Assembly (NCBI GenBank): GCA_947374485.1
Contig: CANCCF010000175.1
Span: 1 to 8,765 of the forward strand
Length of the DNA: 8,765 nt
DNA from: Comamonadaceae bacterium
GTDB taxonomy: Bacteria > Pseudomonadota > Gammaproteobacteria > Burkholderiales > Burkholderiaceae_C
Direction of reading: 5' to 3'
Positions 1 to 6,200 of this stretch are shown here, piece after piece (position 1 is the first letter of the stretch; each line of letters starts with the position of its first letter). The notes beneath the pieces were generated by a model, which saw nothing but the letters and a program-made list of their open reading frames with translations, had not been told where the DNA came from and did not search any database. Made by a program: the position numbers and the translations under genes.

Positions 1-248
1 TTGAGCTCAACGAGGCCTTCGCCGCACAAGGCCTGGCCGTGCTGCGCCAGCTCGGGCTCCCGGACGACGACGCGCGGGTGAACGCCTGGGGTGGCGCCAT
101 TGCGCTGGGCCATCCGCTGGGGGCCTCGGGCGCGCGCCTGGTCACCACCGCGGTGAACCGACTGCATGCCACCGGGGGCCGCTACGCCCTGTGCACCATG
201 TGCATTGGCGTAGGCCAGGGCATTGCGCTGGTTCTGGAAAAGACATAA
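1..248 (+). CDS. pcaF: Beta-ketoadipyl-CoA thiolase (acetyl-CoA acyltransferase), C-terminal part only
   Basis: This is the 3' end of a thiolase gene; the reading frame enters at base 3 and ends with TAA at 246-248, giving about 81 C-terminal residues. Three thiolase signatures are visible in order: NEAFA near the left edge, the GGAIALGHPLGASGAR block with the catalytic-site His, and CIGVGQG with the second active-site Cys. The C-terminal wording (RYALCTMCIGVGQG) is what I recall for 3-oxoadipyl-CoA thiolases, more than for generic PhbA or FadA enzymes. The expected reaction is 3-oxoadipyl-CoA + CoA to succinyl-CoA + acetyl-CoA in the cytoplasm. The genes downstream make 3-oxoadipate, which supports this assignment. 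The turn before the His block reads VNAWGG where VNPNGG is more usual. Thiolase is near certain; 3-oxoadipyl specificity is inferred from motif wording and context. Confidence 0.85.
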   Translation, partial: ELNEAFAAQGLAVLRQLGLPDDDARVNAWGGAIALGHPLGASGARLVTTAVNRLHATGGRYALCTMCIGVGQGIALVLEKT

Positions 249-252
249 GGAG
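247..252 (+). promoter_or_regulatory. Shine-Dalgarno AAGGAG for the dioxygenase, overlapping the thiolase stop
   Basis: AAGGAG begins inside the TAA stop of the thiolase and lies 6 nt before the ATG at 259. It fixes the dioxygenase start at 259 rather than at the in-frame GTG-type start at 223, and it suggests translational coupling between the two genes. Confidence 0.75.
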
Positions 253-258
253 ACACGC

Positions 259-1089
259 ATGCGCAACCTGAACCAGGACACCATCACCGAAGCGGTGGTC
301 AACCGCTTCGCCCACACGCCCGATGCGCGCCTGAAAGAAATCATGGGCAGCCTGGTGCGCCATCTGCACGGCTTTGCCAGAGAGGTGCGGCTGACCGAGG
401 GCGAGTGGGCACAGGGCATTGATTTTTTGACCCAGACCGGCCACATCACCGACGGCAAGCGCCAGGAGTTCATCCTGCTGTCCGACACCCTGGGCCTGTC
501 CATGCTGACCGTGGCCATGAACCATGACAAGCCCGAGGGCTGCACCGAGGCCACGGTGTTTGGCCCCTTCCATGTGGAAAACGCGCCGCAGTTTGCGCTG
601 GGCGACGACATCTCGAATGGCGCCAAGGGTGCGCCCTGTTTGGTGCGCGGCCGGGTGACCGGCGCGGGCGGTGAGGCAGTCGCCGGTGCCACGCTGGACG
701 TGTGGCAGTCCGATGACGATGGCATGTATGACGTGCAGCATGCCGGCCTGGGCCATGCCCAGAACCGGGGTGTACTGCACACCGATGCGGCAGGGCAATT
801 CCATTTCCGCTCGACCCTCGCCACGGCCTACCCCATTCCGCATGACGGCCCGGTGGGCCGCATGCTGGCGGCCACCAACAACCATCCGTGGCGGCCCGCG
901 CATTTGCACTTTCGCATTGCCGCGCCGGGCTACGAGACCCTGGTCACGCATGTGTTTCGCGCGGGTGATGAGTACCTGGACTCGGACGTGGTGTTTGGCG
1001 TGCGCCAGTCCCTGGTGGCCGACTGGGTGGAGCGGCCCGACGGCAGCTACCTGCTGGCCTACGACTTTGTGTTGAACCCCTGCACGTGA
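259..1089 (+). CDS. Intradiol ring-cleavage dioxygenase, hydroxyquinol 1,2-dioxygenase type
   Basis: This 276-residue cytoplasmic non-heme Fe(III) dioxygenase is expected to cleave hydroxyquinol (1,2,4-trihydroxybenzene) with O2 to maleylacetate. Residues about 10-90 form the helical N-terminal dimerisation/linker domain (RHLHGFAREVRLTEGEW, KRQEFILLSDTLG), whose wording resembles hydroxyquinol and chlorocatechol enzymes more than classical CatA. Residues about 97-270 form the beta-sandwich catalytic domain. The iron ligands are recognisable as Tyr157 (DGMYD), Tyr191 (AYPIPHDGP), His215 and His217 (RPAHLHF), with spacing close to that of known family members. The start is set by the AAGGAG at 247-252. 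The TGA stop overlaps the next gene's GTG. The maleylacetate reductase downstream fits a hydroxyquinol or chlorocatechol product. No chloromuconate cycloisomerase or dienelactone hydrolase is visible here, which favours hydroxyquinol. Intradiol dioxygenase is near certain; the substrate is likely but inferred. Such genes are called chqB, tftH, dxnF or graB in different strains. Confidence 0.9.
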   Translation: MRNLNQDTITEAVVNRFAHTPDARLKEIMGSLVRHLHGFAREVRLTEGEWAQGIDFLTQTGHITDGKRQEFILLSDTLGLSMLTVAMNHDKPEGCTEATVFGPFHVENAPQFALGDDISNGAKGAPCLVRGRVTGAGGEAVAGATLDVWQSDDDGMYDVQHAGLGHAQNRGVLHTDAAGQFHFRSTLATAYPIPHDGPVGRMLAATNNHPWRPAHLHFRIAAPGYETLVTHVFRAGDEYLDSDVVFGVRQSLVADWVERPDGSYLLAYDFVLNPCT

Positions 1090-1388
1090 TACGGCACATC
1101 GTGATGTGGACGCTGCGCGGCGGAACGGCGGCGCAGAAGGCGCGCAACGTAGACACCCTGCGCCACAGTTTCGAGAGCCTGCAGGGGCGCATTCCCGGCC
1201 TTCTGCAGTTGCACATCGGCGTGGACCAAAGCCGGGTCGACTACGCCTGTGATGTGGTGCTGGTCAGCGAATTTGCCTCCGCAGAGGCGCTGGCCGCCTA
1301 TGCCACCCACCCGGAGCACCTGCGTGTCAAGGCCGAGCTGGGTGACATGCGCGTTGCCAGGCACCAGGTGGACTACGAAGTCCCCTGA
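1086..1388 (+). CDS. Dabb (stress-responsive A/B barrel) domain protein in the hydroxyquinol operon
   Basis: This small protein of 100 residues is a single dimeric alpha/beta-barrel (Dabb) domain. It opens with the family-typical MIRHIVMW strand, then a helix (about 15-32), IPGLLQLHIG (36-45), a DVVLVSEF strand (56-63), a helix, and the YxxHPxH motif at Tyr72, His75 and His78. As I recall, the equivalent Tyr and second His are catalytic in the plant Dabb cyclase olivetolic acid cyclase; the motif is common across the family, so it does not prove enzymatic activity. The start is GTG at 1086, and its GTGA overlaps the TGA of the dioxygenase, so translation is very probably coupled. Dabb proteins occur in aromatic degradation clusters without a settled function. 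Candidate roles are handling maleylacetate or the quinone formed by hydroxyquinol autoxidation. The domain is confidently recognised; the role is unknown. Confidence 0.85.
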   Translation: MIRHIVMWTLRGGTAAQKARNVDTLRHSFESLQGRIPGLLQLHIGVDQSRVDYACDVVLVSEFASAEALAAYATHPEHLRVKAELGDMRVARHQVDYEVP

Positions 1389-1417
1389 TGTGGACTCCTC
1401 AACCGAAGTAAAGAAAC

Positions 1418-2491
1418 ATGCACAACTTTGTCTACAACGGCCAGCCCTCGCGCGTGGTGTTTGGTGCGGGCTCCCTGCAGCACCTGGAACGTGAAATCGA
1501 TCTGCTGGGTGCGCGTCGCGCCCTGGTGCTGTCCACGCCCGAGCAGGCGCAGCAGGCGCAGAGGGTGGCTGACCGGTTGGGCGCGCGGGCAGCGGGCATC
1601 TATCCGCACGCGGTCATGCACGTGCCGCTCGAGACCGCACGCGATGCCCGCGCGGTGGCCCAGAGATTGGGGGCGGACTGCGCCATTGCCATAGGCGGCG
1701 GCTCCACCACGGGACTGGGCAAGGCGATTGCGCTGGAGTCCGGCCTGCCCATCCTGGCCATACCCACCACCTATGCCGGCAGTGAGATGACGCCCATCTA
1801 CGGCATCACCGAGGCGGGCCTGAAGAAGACCGGCCGCGACCCGCGCGTCCTGCCCCGCACCGTGATTTACGACCCCGAGCTCACCATGAGCCTGCCAGTG
1901 GCCATGAGTGTCACCAGCGGCATGAATGCCATCGCCCACGCGGCCGAAGGCCTGTATGCGCAGGACAGCAACCCCGTCATGGCGCTGATGGCCGAAGAAG
2001 GCATACGCGCCATGGCCAGCGCCCTGCCGCGTATACGCCAGCGCAGCGACGACCCGGCAGGCCGTGCCGACGCGCTGTACGCGGCCTGGCTGTGCGGTGC
2101 CGTGCTGGGCAATGTGGGCATGGCGCTGCACCACAAGCTCTGCCACACGCTGGGCGGCAGCTTCAACCTGCCGCATGCCGAAGTGCACACCGTGGTGCTG
2201 CCCCATGCCATGGCCTTCAACGCCCTGGCCGCACCCCAAGCCATGCAAGCCATTGCACGGGCTCTGGGTACCGGCGGCAGTGCAGCGGCCGGGCTTTACG
2301 ATCTGGCCCGGGACAACGGCGCACCGGTGGCCCTGAAAGACATAGGCATGCAGGCGGGCGATCTGGACCGCGCGGCCGATCTGGCGGTGAGCAACCCCTA
2401 CTGGAATCCCCGGCCTCTGGTTCTGCAAGAACGCGCGACCATCAGGGAACTGCTGCAGCAGGCGTATGAAGGGCTGCGTCCGGGGGATTGA
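1418..2491 (+). CDS. Maleylacetate reductase (iron-type alcohol dehydrogenase superfamily)
   Basis: This 357-residue cytoplasmic enzyme is expected to reduce maleylacetate to 3-oxoadipate with NAD(P)H, the step after hydroxyquinol ring cleavage. The N-terminus (FVYNGQPSRVVFGAGS) is typical of maleylacetate reductases, and the length matches the family (about 350-360 residues). The nucleotide-binding AIGGGSTTGLGKA loop lies at residues 91-103, followed by PTTYAGSEMTPIYGIT at 116-131. The all-helical second domain carries His174 (NAIAHAAE), the HHKLCHTLGG block (His238, His239, His243), and LPHAEVHTVVLPH with His253, His257 and His263. These positions correspond to the metal- or substrate-binding region of Fe-ADHs, although some maleylacetate reductases work without iron. 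It starts 29 nt after the Dabb gene with only a weak purine-rich leader (AAAGAAA), and it is the last gene of the operon seen here. Homologues are named macA, tfdF, clcE, tftE or graC. Confidence 0.92.
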   Translation: MHNFVYNGQPSRVVFGAGSLQHLEREIDLLGARRALVLSTPEQAQQAQRVADRLGARAAGIYPHAVMHVPLETARDARAVAQRLGADCAIAIGGGSTTGLGKAIALESGLPILAIPTTYAGSEMTPIYGITEAGLKKTGRDPRVLPRTVIYDPELTMSLPVAMSVTSGMNAIAHAAEGLYAQDSNPVMALMAEEGIRAMASALPRIRQRSDDPAGRADALYAAWLCGAVLGNVGMALHHKLCHTLGGSFNLPHAEVHTVVLPHAMAFNALAAPQAMQAIARALGTGGSAAAGLYDLARDNGAPVALKDIGMQAGDLDRAADLAVSNPYWNPRPLVLQERATIRELLQQAYEGLRPGD

Positions 2492-2519
2492 GGGAGTACG
2501 GCAACAGTCTGCCCTTGCA

Positions 2520-2547
2520 TTGCCTCCATACGCTTTAAGCGTATGAT
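2520..2547 (+). promoter_or_regulatory. Predicted sigma70-type promoter of the toxin-antitoxin pair
   Basis: TTGCCT at 2520-2525 and TATGAT at 2542-2547 are separated by 16 nt and match TTGACA/TATAAT well. The toxin ATG lies only 6 nt after the -10, so a transcript from this promoter would begin at or next to the start codon. The spacer and -10 are overlapped by the palindrome at 2527-2545. This is a prediction from sequence only. Confidence 0.6.
2527..2545. promoter_or_regulatory. Palindromic operator, probable autoregulatory site of the TA system
   Basis: CATACGCTTTAAGCGTATG is a perfect inverted repeat with 9-bp arms and a one-base centre. It fills the promoter spacer and reaches into the -10. 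HTH antitoxins of HigA/NadS type bind such palindromes, alone or with the toxin, to repress their own operon. The binding partner here is inferred from position; the palindrome itself is directly visible. Confidence 0.75.
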
Positions 2548-2553
2548 GTCGTT

Positions 2554-2566
2554 ATGCGCTACGCAT
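2554..2566. promoter_or_regulatory. Second, weaker palindrome at the toxin start codon
   Basis: ATGCG-CTA-CGCAT is an inverted repeat with 5-bp arms that begins exactly at the toxin ATG. Its half-site shares the core GCGTA/TACGC with the main operator, and the two centres lie about 24 bp apart. It could be a secondary antitoxin site or a 5'-terminal hairpin in a leaderless mRNA, or it could be chance within coding sequence. Confidence 0.3.
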
Positions 2567-2874
2567 TCATCGAGTCCAGCCTGTTCGCCAGAATGGTGTA
2601 CGACTATCTCAGTGAAGACGACTACACCGCCTTTCAGCAGTTCCTGCTCGAACATCCCGATGCAGGTGACTTGGTCAAAGGCTCGGGCGGTGTTCGCAAG
2701 GTGCGCTGGGCACGCTCGGGCAGCGGCAAGTCCGGCGGTGTGCGGGTGTGCTACTACACACGCAATACCGCAGGGCAGATCCTGCTGCTGGTGATTTATG
2801 CCAAAAGCGTCCGTGACTCGATTTCGGGTGCGGTGTTGAAACAACTCAAGGAGTTACTGGACCATGATGACTGA
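2554..2874 (+). CDS. Type II toxin of the RelE/HigB-like family
   Basis: This small protein of 106 residues resembles RelE/HigB-type toxins, which are usually ribosome-associated or ribosome-dependent mRNA endonucleases that arrest translation. Visible family features are an N-terminal helical part (FARMVYDYLSEDDYTAFQQFL), the core GSGGVRKVRW (43-52), a Gly/Ser/Lys loop followed by GKSGGVRVCYY (58-68), a hydrophobic strand ILLLVIYAKS (76-85), and a C-terminal helix. Basic residues Arg48, Lys49, Arg51, Lys59 and Arg64 are candidates for RNA contact. The start is ATG at 2554 with no Shine-Dalgarno upstream; the -10 ends 6 nt before it, so the message is predicted to be leaderless. The gene overlaps the downstream antitoxin by 11 nt. 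Toxin-first order with an HTH antitoxin is the higBA/NadS-type layout. The family is well supported; activity and target are inferred. Confidence 0.85.
   Translation: MRYAFIESSLFARMVYDYLSEDDYTAFQQFLLEHPDAGDLVKGSGGVRKVRWARSGSGKSGGVRVCYYTRNTAGQILLLVIYAKSVRDSISGAVLKQLKELLDHDD
2848..2853 (+). promoter_or_regulatory. Shine-Dalgarno AAGGAG of the antitoxin, inside the toxin gene
   Basis: AAGGAG lies near the 3' end of the toxin coding region, 10 nt before ATG 2864 and 13 nt before ATG 2867. It favours 2864 as the antitoxin start. A strong site here, against none at the toxin start, would favour antitoxin synthesis over toxin. Confidence 0.6.
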
Positions 2875-3247
2875 TGCACAACTCAAAGCGCGTGATGCCA
2901 AGCGCGATATAGGCGCAGAGTTGCTGGAGTCGGTGCGCCAGATGAAGGCCGGGCATGTGGGTCGCAGCACGACCTTCGAGCCTTTGCCGGATGGCAGTGT
3001 GCGCCGCACAGTCACCGGCCCGGATGGCGTGGTGCAGCAGATGGAGGTGCTGACTGGCCCGAAGTGGCAGCTGATGGCCGCACGTTCGCAGGCGGGCATG
3101 TCGCAGTCCGAATTTGCGCGCGCTACCGGTGTGTCGGTGCGCACGCTGCAGGAGTGGGAACAAGGCCGCAAAGTGCCCAGCGGGGCGGCGCAAAGCCTGC
3201 TCAAGCTGGTGAGCCGTCACCCGGAGTTGTTGGCTGAGTTGGCCTGA
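2864..3247 (+). CDS. HTH antitoxin of the HigA/NadS type (XRE family)
   Basis: This 127-residue DNA-binding antitoxin is the partner of the preceding toxin. Residues 1-33 form a charged N-terminal segment containing the GAELLESVRQMKAG helix, typical of this family. Residues 37-62 are a beta-rich linker (TFEPLPDGSVRRTV). Residues about 66-116 form an XRE/Cro helix-turn-helix, with RSQAGMSQSEFARATGVS (74-91) as the first helices and turn and VRTLQEWEQGRKVP (92-105) as recognition helix and exit. The C-terminus ends in a short Leu/Ala-rich helix. Expected roles are to neutralise the toxin and to repress the operon by binding the palindrome at 2527-2545. Its frame overlaps the toxin's by 11 nt. 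ATG 2864 is preferred over 2867 because of the AAGGAG at 2848. No clear intrinsic terminator follows in the 41 nt before the convergent dnaE2 stop. Confidence 0.87.
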   Translation: MMTDAQLKARDAKRDIGAELLESVRQMKAGHVGRSTTFEPLPDGSVRRTVTGPDGVVQQMEVLTGPKWQLMAARSQAGMSQSEFARATGVSVRTLQEWEQGRKVPSGAAQSLLKLVSRHPELLAELA

Positions 3248-3288
3248 AGGGCAGCGCACTCGCCTGTGCCTCGATCGCATCTACCACG

Positions 3289-6200
3289 TCAATGAAAATC
3301 CCGGCTCACCGTACTGAGCCCGCCCAACAGCGGCGTCAGGTCCACCAGGCGCTTGGCCACCACGTGGCGCACTTCGCCGCCGCTGGCGTCGTCGCGCTGC
3401 CAGATACCGAATACCGCCATCAGTCGCGCGCGGTATAGCACCTCGCGGAACTGCTCTTTCACCGCCTTCCAGACAATCACATTCACGCTACCGGTCTCGT
3501 CCTCCAGGGTCACAAACACCACGCCCTTGGCGGTTTGCGGCTGTTGGCGCATGGTGACGATGCCGCAGGCGCGCACCAGACGGCCGCTGGGAAAGTGGCG
3601 CATCTGCTCGGCGGTCAGCAGGCGCTTGGGCACCAGTTGCGCGCGCAAGAGCGCCAGTGGGTGGCGGCGCAAACTCAGGCCTGTGGACGCGTAATCAAAC
3701 ACCACTTCCTCACCCTCGCCTGCCGCTTCCAGTTCCAGGGCTTCTTCCTCAATCGGCACCCCTTGTAACAGGGCCGGAGCCAGGCGCAGGGCCGAGGCCT
3801 CCCAGACCTGCTGGCGGCGATGGCCGCTCAAGGATTGCAGGGCATCGGCACTGGCCAGGGCGCGCAGGTCGCCCACATCCAGTTGGCAACGCAGGGCCAG
3901 GTCCTGGGTGCTGGCAAAGGGGGATAAAACGCGCTGCTGGTGGATGCGCTCAGCTACGGCCTGCGCGAGACCGCTGACCATGCGCAACCCCAGGCGCACT
4001 GCGGGTTGCGGCGCGCGGTCTGGGGATGGCGCTGCGTCGGGTTCCGGCGCCGGGCCGCCCCAAGCCGGAACGCGCCCCTCTGAGGGGCAGCGACCCACAC
4101 GCAGTGGAGGAGCGTGGGGGCTCTCATCTTCCAGCGTGCAGTCCCAATCGCTGTGCGCCACATCCACCGCACGCACCTGCACACCATGGCGCTGCGCATC
4201 CTGCACCAGCTGGGCCGGGCCGTAAAAACCCAGGGGCTGGCTGTTGAGCATGGCGGCCAGAAAGCAGGCCGGTTCGTGCCACTTGAGCCAGCAACTGGCA
4301 TAGACCAGCAAGGCAAAACTGGCGGCGTGGCTTTCCGGAAAACCGTACTCGCCAAAGCCCTCGATCTGCTTGAAGAGCTGGTCCGCATACTCTTGCGTGT
4401 AGCCGTTTTTCAGCATGCCGCCGACCAGCCGGTCGTAGAACTTGTGCACCCCGCCCTTGCGCTTCCAGGCCGCCATGGATCGGCGCAGCTGGTCCGATTC
4501 ACCGGCCGAAAAGTCGGCGGCAGCCATGGCCACCTGCATCACCTGCTCCTGAAAGATCGGCACACCGTGGGTGCGCTTCAAAGCCTCGCGAATCTGCGGG
4601 CTGGCGTACTCCACCGCGTCCGGGTTGGCGCGTGCCTTCAGGTACGGATGCACCATGCCGCCCTGGATGGGGCCGGGCCGGACTATGGCCACCTCCACCA
4701 CCAGGTCGTAAAAGCACTGGGGTTTCAGCCGCGGCAGCATGCTCATCTGCGCGCGGCTCTCGATCTGGAACACGCCCACGGTGTCGGCCTTGCAAATCAT
4801 GGCGTAGGTAGCAGGGTCTTCGCTGGGGATGTCCTGCATGCGCATGGGATTGCCGCGCCATTGGCCGATCAGCACCAGGCAGCGGCGGATGGCGCTGAGC
4901 ATGCCCAGGGCCAGCACGTCCACTTTCAACAAGCCCACGGCGTCCAGGTCGTCCTTGTCCCACTGGATGACGCTGCGGTCTTTCATGGAGGCGTTTTCCA
5001 CCGGCACCAGGCGTGTGAGCGGACCTTGCGTGAGCACAAAGCCACCTACATGCTGGCTCAGGTGGCGCGGAAAACGCTGCAGCTGGCAGGCCAGGTCCAG
5101 CCACTGGGCCAGGCGGCGCGGGGCTGGCAACTTGGTCACACTGGCGTCGGCCTGCACCCGCTCAACCGCCGACTGCAGCCGCTCCACCAGCACCTCGCGG
5201 CTGTACATGCCGGGGTGCTCTTTGGCCATGGCGGTGATCAGTGCCTCCGGAATATCCAGCGCGCGGCCCACATCGCGCAGGGCGCTGCGCGGCCGGTAGC
5301 TGGCCACCACGCCGGTGATGGCGGCGCGCGCGCGCCCATACTTTTGGTAGATGTACTGAATGACTTCCTCGCGGCGCTGGTGCTCGAAATCCACATCGAT
5401 GTCCGGCGGCTCGTCGCGCTCGCGGCTGATGAAGCGCTCGAACAGCAGGCTGCTCAGAGCCGGGTTCACCTCGGTCACGCCCAGGCAGTAGCACACCGCC
5501 GAGTTCGCCGCCGAGCCGCGCCCCTGGCACAGAATGCCGCGCCCGCGGGCAAAGCGCACCAGGTCGTGCACGGTCAAGAAATACATCTCGTAGCGCAGCT
5601 CGGCAATCAGCACCAGTTCATGCTCCACTTGCTGGCGCACCGTATCCGGCATGCCTGCCGGGTAGCGCTCTATGGCGCCCTCTTCGGTGTACTGGCGCAG
5701 GGTCTGGGCCGGGGTCTGGCCAGGCAGCACCGCCTCCAGCGGGTACTGGTAGCGCAGCTCCTTCAGATTAAAAGTGCAGCGCGTCGCAATCACTTGAGTG
5801 GCTTCCAGCAGCGCGGGCGGATACAAGGCTGCCAAGCGAGCGCGCGTGCGCAAGTGCCGCTCGGCATTGGCCTGCAAATGAAAACCGCACTGCGCCACCG
5901 GCTGGCCCAGGCGTACGGCGGTCAGCACATCGTGCAGAGGTTTGCGTGAGCGCACATGCATCAGCACCTGGCCGGTGGCCACCAAGGGCAAACCGGACAA
6001 ACGGGTCAGCTGTTGTGCGCGCTGCCAGTGCAAGGCGTCGGTGCCTGCCAGCCCCAGGGTGACGGACAGCCAGACGTGCTCCGGGTACAGGGCGTGCACA
6101 CGGGTGGCCACAGCCCAGGCAGATTCCATGGTCAAGGCGTCCAGCCCGCAGAGCAGCATTTCGCAGTCCGCCAGGGTCTGTTCCTGCACATCCACCCAGC

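Noticed and set aside
223..258. Longer N-terminus for the dioxygenase starting at 223
   Set aside because: The extra 12 residues overlap the thiolase, and the AAGGAG at 247-252 serves the ATG at 259.
142..951. A 269-codon open frame on the - strand opposite the thiolase and dioxygenase
   Set aside because: Shadow of two well-supported sense genes; no domain recognised.
1373..2428. A 351-codon open frame on the - strand opposite maleylacetate reductase
   Set aside because: Low-complexity shadow translation (His/Gly/Gln/Ala-rich) against a strongly recognisable sense protein; no ribosome binding site of note.
2500..2513. GGCA-N6-TGCC inverted repeat after the maleylacetate reductase gene as a terminator
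   Set aside because: Only 4-bp arms and no T-run; insufficient for an intrinsic terminator.
3248..3288. Possible bidirectional terminator between the antitoxin gene and dnaE2
   Set aside because: The 41-nt convergent gap shows no stable stem followed by T on either strand.
4114..5949. A 611-codon open frame on the + strand opposite dnaE2
   Set aside because: It is an antisense shadow in GC-rich sequence: the translation is His/Gln/Ala/Arg-rich with no recognisable domain, while the minus strand encodes a full DnaE2 with all motifs.
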